From: CAYLSO01 sp964386525
GTDB taxonomy: Bacteria; Eisenbacteria; RBG-16-71-46; DASYSL01
NCBI GenBank assembly: GCA_964386525.1
Contig: CAYLSO010000057.1
Coordinates: 1 to 7,918, forward strand
DNA: 7,918 nt
Direction: 5' to 3'
Below are positions 1 to 7,228 of this stretch, one piece after another (the first letter of the stretch is position 1; each line of letters starts with the position of its first letter). The notes under the pieces were generated by a model. The model saw only the letters and a program-made list of their open reading frames with translations, had not been told where the DNA came from and searched no databases. The position numbers were made by a program, and so were the translations under genes.

Positions 1-149
1 CGGCCGCCGTTGTAGGCCACGTGCGCCCACGCCCGCGGTTTCTCGCCGGTGCCCGAGTAGAAGCAGACGAACGGGCCGCACATGCCGGCGCAGTGCGGGC
101 TGCCGAGCAGGCTGGCCACCAGCACGCCGCCGATCAGGGCCGCCGTCAT
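1..149 (-). CDS. TauE/SafE (DsbD_2-like) membrane protein, N-terminal fragment
   Basis: Only the first 49 residues are visible; the gene continues past the left edge. I translated it by hand from the ATG at 149-147. It opens with a hydrophobic helix (residues 2-16) leading into a conserved-looking metal- or thiol-type motif, GSPHCAGMCGPF (residues 16-27, with His19, Cys20, Met23, Cys24), and a further Cys29. The HCxGMCGP signature at the end of the first helix is typical of the sulfite-exporter TauE/SafE or DsbD_2 family proteins that often sit in cco operons. Their biochemical role is poorly defined; transport or metal/thiol handling during oxidase assembly is an inference. The start overlaps the ccoH stop as ATGA (149-146), so it should be translated together with ccoH. 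No strong Shine-Dalgarno is visible. Sulfite export itself is not supported by anything here. Confidence 0.82.
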   Translation of the reverse strand, partial: MTAALIGGVLVASLLGSPHCAGMCGPFVCFYSGTGEKPRAWAHVAYNGG

Positions 150-640
150 GGCGCCGGAGCCCCTGCCCGCCCCGCCGCCTCGCGGCGCAGCGACTGGGTG
201 AAGCGCTCCGCGCCGCGCGTCACCTCGAAGCGCAGCTCCCACATCCCGAGCCGGCGCAGGGGCAGCGTGGCGGCGTAGGCGCCGTCGCCGCCCGGCGCCA
301 GCGCGGCCGCCACCGGATGAGCGGCGTCGCGGTTGTGCACCGCCTCGACGCGCACCACGGCCCCGGCCAGCGGGGCGCCGGCGCGGTCGGTGAGGCGCAC
401 GGTCAGCGTCGCCCCCGCGGGCGTGACCGTGCCCAGGCCGGCCTCCAGCTGCCAGCCCAGCGCCTCGTTGCGGCGCGCCTGCGCCATGGTCGAGTCCCAG
501 CCCACGGCGCGCCGGTAGTAGTCGCGCTCCACCACGGCCGCGCCGGGATCGCGCGCCAGGTAGTAGATGAGCACGTTGGCGCCGATGGTCACGACCAGTA
601 CGGCGACCACGGCCAGGGGCCAGAGCTTCGCGGCGCGCAT
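146..640 (-). CDS. ccoH: FixH/CcoH family cbb3 oxidase assembly protein
   Basis: A 164-residue protein with one N-terminal membrane anchor (about residues 7-28) and a soluble domain expected in the periplasm. After the helix comes the family-like stretch ERDYYRRAVGWDSTMAQARR (residues 39-57 region), followed by a beta-rich segment with TVRLTDRAGAPLAGA (80-94) and a C-terminal GMWELRFEVTRG piece (132-143). Size, topology and the YY...W...AR pattern match FixH/CcoH, which is needed for stable assembly of cbb3 oxidase and associates with the core subunits. The ATG at 640-638 overlaps the ccoG stop as TGATG, and its stop overlaps the next gene as ATGA, so it is translationally coupled on both sides. 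A purine-rich tract (650-667 on the other strand) inside the end of ccoG can serve as its ribosome binding site. The last ~12 residues are Ala/Gly/Pro-rich and likely disordered. Confidence 0.93.
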   Translation of the reverse strand: MRAAKLWPLAVVAVLVVTIGANVLIYYLARDPGAAVVERDYYRRAVGWDSTMAQARRNEALGWQLEAGLGTVTPAGATLTVRLTDRAGAPLAGAVVRVEAVHNRDAAHPVAAALAPGGDGAYAATLPLRRLGMWELRFEVTRGAERFTQSLRREAAGRAGAPAP

Positions 641-2088
641 CAGGGCTCGCCCTCCTCTTCTTCCTCCGGGCCCACCAGCCGGTACGGCGACGCCTCCGCG
701 AACCGGCCGGCGCTGCCCGTCAGCCGGAACGCGACCTCGCGCACGCCCTCGTGGAAGGCGTCGGCCGGCGCCATGACGAAGACGCTGGTCGTGGCCGACT
801 TGCCGGCCGGCACCGGCAGCGGGTTCTGGGGCGCGATCAGGGTGGCCCCGGGAGCCCCCAGCAGCTCGATGCGGTAGCTCTGCTCCGCGCCGGCCCGGTT
901 GGCCACCTTGATGCGCACCTGGTTGAGCACCCGGCCGTCGGGGGCGAGCGTGTAGGGCGCGCCGATGCCGCGCAGCAGGGTCACGTCGGTGTCGCCGCGC
1001 GTGCCCACGACCCACACGAAGAGCCCGAGGCTGACCGCCAGCGCCGCCGGGTAGAGCACGACGCGCGGCCGCAGCCGCCGCGACGCCCGGCCCTCGAAGC
1101 CGTCCTGCGAGCCGTAGCGGATGAGGCCCGGCGGCTTGCCGACGCGCACCATCACCGTGTCGCACGCGTCCATGCACTGCGTGCAGTGGATGCACTCCAT
1201 CTGCAGCCCGTCGCGGATGTCGATGCCGGTCGGGCAGGTCTGCACGCACAGCTTGCAATCGACGCAATCGCCGGCCTCGGCCGGGCGGCCCACCAGGCCC
1301 TTGCGCCGCGGCTCGCCGCGCGCGCGGTCGTAGCCGACGATCAGCGAGCGGCGGTCGAGCAGCACCGACTGCAGGCGCCCGTACGGGCAGGCCACCAGGC
1401 AGGTCTGCTCGCGGAAGTAGGCGAAGTCGAAGAAGATGAGCGCCGTGGTGCAGGCCATGACCAGGAACGACGTGGGGTGCTCGACCGGCGAGCGGCGCAT
1501 CCAGGTCAGCAGCTCCCCGACCGGGACGAAGTAGGCGAGGAAGATGTGCGCCAGGATCAATGCGAGAACCAGGTAGACGACGTGCTTGACCATCCGGCGC
1601 GACGCCCAGAGACCCCGCGCGTCCAGCCGCTGCGAGCCGCGCCAGCCGCCCTCCACCAGCCGCTCGACCGGCCGGAAGAGGAACTCCATGTACACCGTCT
1701 GCGGACAGCCCCAGCCGCACCAGACGCGCCCGAGCAGGGCGGTGAGGAAGAAGATGAAGAAGAACGCGCCCACGAACAGCAGCATGAACAGCAGCATGTC
1801 GGTGGGCAGGAAGGTGGTGCCGAAGAGCGTGAACTGGCGGCGCTCGATGTCGAGCAGGATGACCGGCTTGCCGCCGATCTTGACGTACGGGATCAGGACG
1901 AAGAGGAAGATGAGGGCGTAGGCGACGGCGCGCCGCGTGCGCAGGAAGCGCCCCGGGGACGGGCGCGGCCGCAGCCAGCGGCGCGACCCGTCCGGGTTGA
2001 GCGTCGAGAGGACGCGCTCGGCCGCCTGCCTGGGTGCGGTCTCGGTTGCCAAGATGGGTGCGTCTCCGATCGGCCTGCGTGGGATCAC
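640..2088 (-). CDS. ccoG: CcoG/FixG/RdxA membrane ferredoxin-type protein
   Basis: A 482-residue protein (GTG start) of the CcoG family, whose members act in copper handling for cbb3 assembly and have been described as cupric reductases. Membrane segments lie at about residues 54-69, 96-118, 168-188, 207-225 and 345-361. Two cysteine pairs flank the helices, WCGWGCPQ (Cys124, Cys128) and CLVACPYG (Cys230, Cys234). Two complete 4Fe-4S ferredoxin motifs follow: CxxCxxCxxxC at 275/278/281/285 and at 299/302/305/309. After the last helix a beta-sandwich domain (about 370-472, Ig-like, FixG C-terminal) faces the periplasm. The tail ends in a run of five Glu. The start is uncertain: GTG at 2088 has no visible Shine-Dalgarno, and TTG at 2052 is an alternative. 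The frame is open back to the ccoP stop codon, 13 codons upstream. It overlaps ccoH by one base (TGATG). Confidence 0.95.
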   Translation of the reverse strand: MIPRRPIGDAPILATETAPRQAAERVLSTLNPDGSRRWLRPRPSPGRFLRTRRAVAYALIFLFVLIPYVKIGGKPVILLDIERRQFTLFGTTFLPTDMLLFMLLFVGAFFFIFFLTALLGRVWCGWGCPQTVYMEFLFRPVERLVEGGWRGSQRLDARGLWASRRMVKHVVYLVLALILAHIFLAYFVPVGELLTWMRRSPVEHPTSFLVMACTTALIFFDFAYFREQTCLVACPYGRLQSVLLDRRSLIVGYDRARGEPRRKGLVGRPAEAGDCVDCKLCVQTCPTGIDIRDGLQMECIHCTQCMDACDTVMVRVGKPPGLIRYGSQDGFEGRASRRLRPRVVLYPAALAVSLGLFVWVVGTRGDTDVTLLRGIGAPYTLAPDGRVLNQVRIKVANRAGAEQSYRIELLGAPGATLIAPQNPLPVPAGKSATTSVFVMAPADAFHEGVREVAFRLTGSAGRFAEASPYRLVGPEEEEEGEP

Positions 2089-2127
2089 CGGACCGGCGCG
2101 CGGCCCGGCGCCGCTGCTCGTCGCCCG

Positions 2128-2784
2128 CTACTTCGCCGTCCCCGGCGCCGCCGCGTCTCCCGGCGCCGCCTCTCCGGCCTTGACGCCTTGCGGCGCCTTG
2201 GGGTTGGCCGGCGTGGTCCCGTGCAGGGTGGCCACGTAGGCCACCACGGCCTCGACCTGCTCGGGTTTGAGTACCGCGTTCCAGGCCGGCATGCCCTTGT
2301 CGAGGACGCCGTTCTGCACCGTGCCGAGGAGGTTCAGCGGGGCGCCGCCGTGGATCCAGTAATCGTCGGTGAGGTTGGGCCCGATGACGCCGCCGCCGTC
2401 GGCGCCGTGGCACGCCGCGCAGTTGGTGGTGAAGGTGGTCCGGCCGAGCGCCAGCTTGGCCGGGTCCTGGGCGGCGGCCAGCAGGTCGGCCTCGCTCAGC
2501 GCCACGGCCGGCGCCGAGGGCGCTCCGTACTTGGCCTGCGCCCGCGCGAGGTCGGCCTGGTAGGCGGCGATGCGCCCCTTGCCCGAGCCGAGGCCCGGCA
2601 CGTTGAGCCAGTAAAGCACGGCGAAGACTATGGTGGCCCAGAAGATGTAGACCCACCATCCCGGCATCGGGTTGTCGTACTCCCGGATGCCGTCGTAGTC
2701 GTGCTCGAGGATGCGGTCCGGCTCGGGGCGCCGGCGCCCCCCGGCCGCGGCCCCCGGCTCCGGGCTCTGCGTCGGATCGCTCAT
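2128..2784 (-). CDS. ccoP: cbb3 oxidase subunit III, one-haem c-type cytochrome CcoP
   Basis: A 218-residue membrane-anchored cytochrome c that would pass electrons to CcoO in the cbb3 complex. The N-terminus carries the FixP/CcoP signature HDYDGIREYDNPMPGWW (residues 28-44) followed by the membrane helix (about 44-61). One cytochrome c domain follows, with CAACH (Cys122, Cys125, His126) and a GMPAW methionine ligand (Met165). Classical CcoP is about 300 residues with two CxxCH motifs; only one is present here, and there is no space for a second domain. The C-terminal 25 residues are Ala/Gly/Pro-rich, encoded in part by a 12-bp direct repeat. I chose the ATG at 2784 because it overlaps the ccoQ stop (ATGA), has GGAG (2792-2795) 7 bases upstream, and starts just before the conserved signature. 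An upstream in-frame start at 2868 would add an Arg-rich stretch that is a shadow of ccoQ. Confidence 0.95.
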   Translation of the reverse strand: MSDPTQSPEPGAAAGGRRRPEPDRILEHDYDGIREYDNPMPGWWVYIFWATIVFAVLYWLNVPGLGSGKGRIAAYQADLARAQAKYGAPSAPAVALSEADLLAAAQDPAKLALGRTTFTTNCAACHGADGGGVIGPNLTDDYWIHGGAPLNLLGTVQNGVLDKGMPAWNAVLKPEQVEAVVAYVATLHGTTPANPKAPQGVKAGEAAPGDAAAPGTAK

Positions 2785-2978
2785 CGCCTCACTCCCGGGC
2801 GCGCTCTCGCGTCGTCGCCGTCGTCGAGCGGCAGGCGGCTCGCCTCGTCCATCTCGCGCTTGCGCCACGGCGCGAAGATCCGCAGCACGATGGCCACGAA
2901 GACCGTCATGAACAGGATCATGGCGACCACGGCGTAGCCGGCCAGGCCGGAGTTGCTCATCACGTCGGTCAGGGTCAC
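2781..2978 (-). CDS. ccoQ: CcoQ/FixQ small subunit of cbb3 oxidase
   Basis: A 65-residue single-span protein. The helix runs from about residue 14 to 35 (GYAVVAMILFMTVFVAIVL) and is followed by a short aromatic/basic boundary FAPWRKREMDEASRLPLDD (35-53), as in CcoQ/FixQ, where the tail lies in the cytoplasm. CcoQ stabilises the interaction of CcoP with the CcoNO core. Position between ccoO and ccoP is the classical one. The start is a choice between GTG at 2978, one base after the ccoNO stop, and ATG at 2960 (MSNSGLAGY). I prefer GTG because the spacing fits stop-to-start coupling and the extra MTLTDV looks like related small subunits, but neither start has a strong Shine-Dalgarno. The stop overlaps the ccoP start (ATGA). 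Assignment rests on topology and context rather than on strong sequence conservation. Confidence 0.88.
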   Translation of the reverse strand: MTLTDVMSNSGLAGYAVVAMILFMTVFVAIVLRIFAPWRKREMDEASRLPLDDGDDARARPGVRR

Positions 2979-2979
2979 G

Positions 2980-5190
<2,211 letters not shown>

Positions 5191-5195
5191 CACAT

Positions 5196-5199
5196 CTCC
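5196..5199 (-). promoter_or_regulatory. ribosome binding site of ccoNO
   Basis: GGAG on the minus strand, 5 bases before the ATG at 5190. It decides the ccoNO start against the longer in-frame ORF from 5328. Directly after it the sequence reads ATGTGATG: an out-of-frame ATG followed at once by TGA, whose last base is the first base of the real ATG. Confidence 0.75.
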
Positions 5200-5259
5200 G
5201 GAGCGGTGGTTGGTTCGGAAACCGCCGTCGAGACCCGACGCCCCCGCGGGGCGGACAAG

Positions 5260-5281
5260 CGAAAGCCTCGAACCGAAAGCC
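5260..5281 (-). repeat. tandem 14-bp repeat in the oxidase control region
   Basis: On the minus strand two copies of GGCTTTCG start exactly 14 bases apart (5281-5274 and 5267-5260). Extending each copy by three bases past the 8-mer (GTT in the first, CTT in the second, which reaches to 5257) gives 10 identical positions out of 11. It lies about 70-90 bases before the ccoNO start. A regulator half-site pair is possible; chance is not excluded in a GC-rich spacer. Confidence 0.4.
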
Positions 5282-5343
5282 GGAGGAGCGCGGCGGGCTG
5301 CGGCGGCCGAGGCGACCCCGGTCGGCAATATCTAGCACGCCCC

Positions 5344-6444
5344 CTAGCGGCCGTCCATCCCCACGCCGTCGACGGCGGCCCCGCAGTGCGGGCAGCGCCC
5401 GCCGCGGATGCGGTTGTCGCGCAGGAAGACCGACAAGCGCGTGATCAGCGCGGCGCCGCAGGCGTGGCAGAAGGTGTTCTCGCCGCCCTCGCCCGGCACG
5501 TTGCCCTCGTACACGTAGCGCAGGCCGGCTTGCATCCCGATCTCGCGCGCCCGGCGCAGCGCCGCCACCGGCGTGGCCCGGCGATCCTGCATCCGGTAGG
5601 TGGGGTGGAACTGCGTCACGTGCCATGGCACCTCGGCGCCCACCGAGCGCACGAAGGCGGCGATCTCGCGCAGCTCCTCGTCGGAGTCGTTGAGTCCCGG
5701 CACCACCAGGGTGGTGACCTCCACCCACACGCCGAGTTCCTTGTACAGCCGGATGGCCTCGAGCACCGGGGCGAGGCGGCCGCGGCTGACGCGCCGGTAG
5801 GTCTCGTCGCGGAACGACTTGAGGTCCACGTTCACCGCGTCGAGATACGGCGCGATCTGCCGCACCGGCTCGGGAGAGACGTAGCCGCTGGTGACGAAGA
5901 CGTTCTTGAGCCCGGCGGCGCGCGCCAGAACGGCGGTGTCGTGAGCCAGCTCGTAGAAGATCGTCGGCTCGGTGTAGGTGTAGGAGATCGACTCGCAGCC
6001 GGCGGCCACGGCCGCCTCGACGATGCCGCGCGGCGTGACGGGTTCGCCGGGAATGCGGCGCTGCAGGTCGTCGAGGGAAACGCCGGACGCGGCGTCCGCC
6101 GCTCCCGCCGCCCGGTCCGCGTGGTGCGGCACGTGCTCCTTCGCCCAGTGCGCGATCTCCCAGTTCTGGCAGAAGGCGCAGCGCAGCGAGCAACCCACGG
6201 TGGCGACCGAGTAGCTGCTGGACCCCGGCTGGAAGTGGAAGAGCGGCTTCTTCTCGATGGGATCGACGTTGGCCGCCACGACGCGGTCGTAGACCAGCGT
6301 GTAGAGCCTGCCGGCGTGGTGGACGCGCACTCCGCAGGCGCCGCGGTAGCCGTCCGGCAGGTTGCAGCGGTGCGGGCAGAGCGTGCACAGCACGCGCCCG
6401 CCCGGCCGGGTCTCGTAGAACAGCGCTTCGCGCAGCGCCGGCAT
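5344..6444 (-). CDS. amrS: AmrS-type radical SAM enzyme (AmmeMemoRadiSam system)
   Basis: A 366-residue radical SAM enzyme related to pyruvate formate-lyase activating enzymes. The SAM cluster motif is CxxxCxxC at Cys85, Cys89 and Cys92 (GCSLRCAFCQNWEI). An N-terminal cysteine set precedes it (Cys20, Cys23, Cys27, Cys37 in CTLCPHRCNLP...GACGVR), and a C-terminal zinc ribbon closes the protein (Cys326/329 and Cys351/354). YTYTEPTIFYE (155-165), NVDLKSF (205-211) and VVPGLNDS (247-254) are further barrel motifs typical of this family. The family is named after a recurrent trio with AMMECR1 and Memo proteins; I do not know an established substrate. Neither partner is visible here. The ATG at 6444 has GAGGA (6451-6455) 6 bases upstream. 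The gene lies 34 bp after the nitroreductase-like gene, which suggests co-transcription, and 153 bp before ccoNO. Confidence 0.93.
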   Translation of the reverse strand: MPALREALFYETRPGGRVLCTLCPHRCNLPDGYRGACGVRVHHAGRLYTLVYDRVVAANVDPIEKKPLFHFQPGSSSYSVATVGCSLRCAFCQNWEIAHWAKEHVPHHADRAAGAADAASGVSLDDLQRRIPGEPVTPRGIVEAAVAAGCESISYTYTEPTIFYELAHDTAVLARAAGLKNVFVTSGYVSPEPVRQIAPYLDAVNVDLKSFRDETYRRVSRGRLAPVLEAIRLYKELGVWVEVTTLVVPGLNDSDEELREIAAFVRSVGAEVPWHVTQFHPTYRMQDRRATPVAALRRAREIGMQAGLRYVYEGNVPGEGGENTFCHACGAALITRLSVFLRDNRIRGGRCPHCGAAVDGVGMDGR

Positions 6445-6478
6445 CGCGTATCCTCGCGGCCCGGACCGCCCGGCCAGC

Positions 6479-7084
6479 TCAGCGGCGGTGGCCGACCGGG
6501 ATCAGGTAGAGCGGCTCGTGGTCGGGCGGCAGCTCGAGGGCGGCGCGCACGCGGTCGTCCTCGAAGGCCGCGATGGGCACGCTGGCCAGCCCCAGGACGG
6601 TCGCCTGCAGGAGCAGGTTCTGGGCGGCGTGCCCGGCCTCCATCATCGTGTAGCGCTCGCCGCGCGCGTGCCCGTACTTGCGCTCGATGCGCTCGTAGAC
6701 CGCGGTGAGGACGAAGGTGACCGGGGCGTCCTGCAGCTCATCCTGGCCGAGCGCCGCCGCGGCCAGGTCGCGCCGCGGGTCGCGGTCCAGCAGGCGGCCG
6801 AGACGGTGGCCGCGCGGCTCGTAGCGGAAGAGGCCGTCGGCGCTGGCCACGTACAGCTCGAGCGGATAGAGCGCGCCCGCCGAGGGCGCGGCGCGCAGGC
6901 CGTCGTCGTCGGTGATGCCCTGCAGCGCCCACAACAGCTGCGACAGCTGCTGCTCCTCGAGCCCCTGGCGCTTGTACTCCCGCACCGATCGGCGCGTGGC
7001 GATCGCCTCCTCGAGCGACGTGCGACCGCGCGTCGAGGGCGGCGGCAGCGTGACGATCTCCAGATACTCGGGGGGCGTGGGCAT
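6479..7084 (-). CDS. SagB/ThcOx-type nitroreductase-fold flavoprotein
   Basis: A 201-residue FMN-dependent oxidoreductase of the nitroreductase superfamily, closest in appearance to the SagB/ThcOx branch. Visible features in order: RRSVREYKRQGL (31-42) as the N-terminal phosphate-binding arginine patch, AAPSAGALYPLELYV (65-79), the SagB-like hallmark, EAGHAAQNLLLQATVLGL (149-166), the core helix, and LIPVGHR (194-200) near the end. There are no membrane segments and no obvious signal peptide. The best studied relatives oxidise azolines to azoles in peptide natural products, but many stand-alone members have no known substrate, and no precursor peptide or YcaO gene is visible here. The start is ATG at 7084; an AAGGAG-type site (GGAAGGAG, 7097-7104) lies 12 bases upstream, rather far. 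It is followed at 34 bp by the radical SAM gene, so a shared transcript is likely. Confidence 0.85.
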   Translation of the reverse strand: MPTPPEYLEIVTLPPPSTRGRTSLEEAIATRRSVREYKRQGLEEQQLSQLLWALQGITDDDGLRAAPSAGALYPLELYVASADGLFRYEPRGHRLGRLLDRDPRRDLAAAALGQDELQDAPVTFVLTAVYERIERKYGHARGERYTMMEAGHAAQNLLLQATVLGLASVPIAAFEDDRVRAALELPPDHEPLYLIPVGHRR

Positions 7085-7228
7085 CGCCGGCTCGGACTCC
7101 TTCCCCTGGCGCGCGGGACGGCGCCGCGGCCGGCGCCCCGGCCGGCCGCGTCACCGCCGTCCCGCTACGCTTCTATTCTCGGCGCTCCGGAGCCGCCGGC
7201 GCAAGCCCGGCGCGGACTCGGCGGGCGA
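7085..7228 (-). promoter_or_regulatory. intergenic leader of the nitroreductase-radical SAM pair
   Basis: A 144-bp gap with no supportable gene. It holds, in transcription order, a small AT-richer patch GAGAATAGAAG (about 7168-7178), the nested inverted repeat (7113-7165) and the Shine-Dalgarno of the nitroreductase-like gene (7097-7104). GAGAAT with an upstream TTGCGC at 18-base spacing is a weak promoter-like match (4 of 6 and 3 of 6). Whether the gap terminates the upstream oxidoreductase transcript, starts a new one, or both, cannot be told by eye. Confidence 0.35.
7113..7165. repeat. nested perfect inverted repeat, possible terminator or attenuator
   Basis: Outer arms of 11 bp, GCGGGACGGCG (7113-7123) and CGCCGTCCCGC (7155-7165), are perfectly complementary. 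Inside them a second 9-bp pair, CGCGGCCGG (7125-7133) and CCGGCCGCG (7142-7150), is also perfect and closes on an 8-base loop. The two stems are stacked with a 1/4-base interruption, giving about 20 paired bases. There is no U-run after the stem on the minus strand, so it is not a canonical intrinsic terminator for the genes here; on the plus strand a pyrimidine-rich stretch (7170-7180) follows but no plus-strand gene ends there. A structured mRNA end, an attenuator or a protein-binding palindrome are alternatives. Confidence 0.6.

Larger units (their letters stand above)
5191..5343 (-). promoter_or_regulatory. control region upstream of the cbb3 operon
   Basis: This 153-bp stretch between the radical SAM gene and ccoNO is the only gap large enough to hold the oxidase promoter. 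The most AT-rich patch is at 5325-5335 (GCTAGATATTGC on the minus strand), a weak -10-like candidate that would give a leader of about 135 nt. Downstream lie a perfect palindrome CGACC-GG-GGTCG (5313-5324), a tandem 14-bp repeat beginning GGCTTTCG (copies at 5274-5281 and 5260-5267), a 10-bp palindrome CCCCGCGGGG (5242-5251) and a short hairpin CGTCG/CGACG (5226-5240). I saw no FNR/Anr-type TTGAT-N4-ATCAA box although such oxidases are often oxygen-regulated. The role as promoter region is inferred from position; the individual sites are candidates only. Confidence 0.5.

Noticed and set aside
641..2659. The N-terminal ~670 residues of a long minus-strand frame that ends in ccoH.
   Set aside because: Only the last 164 residues (from ATG at 640) look like protein. 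The rest is the out-of-frame shadow of ccoG and ccoP, so the long start was not used.
751..2937. A 728-codon open frame on the plus strand opposite ccoG, ccoP and ccoQ.
   Set aside because: Same low-complexity charged composition with no recognisable domain; antisense to genes with full cofactor motifs.
5191..5343. An FNR/Anr box (TTGAT-N4-ATCAA) expected before a microaerobic oxidase.
   Set aside because: Both strands were read by eye and no match or convincing half-site pair was found, so no oxygen-regulator site is called.
7113..7165. Calling the nested inverted repeat a rho-independent terminator.
   Set aside because: No U-rich tract follows the stem in the direction of transcription, so it is listed only as an inverted repeat.
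7085..7228. A small precursor peptide gene beside the SagB-like enzyme, which would suggest an azole peptide pathway.
   Set aside because: No convincing short ORF with its own Shine-Dalgarno and a Cys/Ser/Thr-rich core is present, and no YcaO-type cyclase is in the window.
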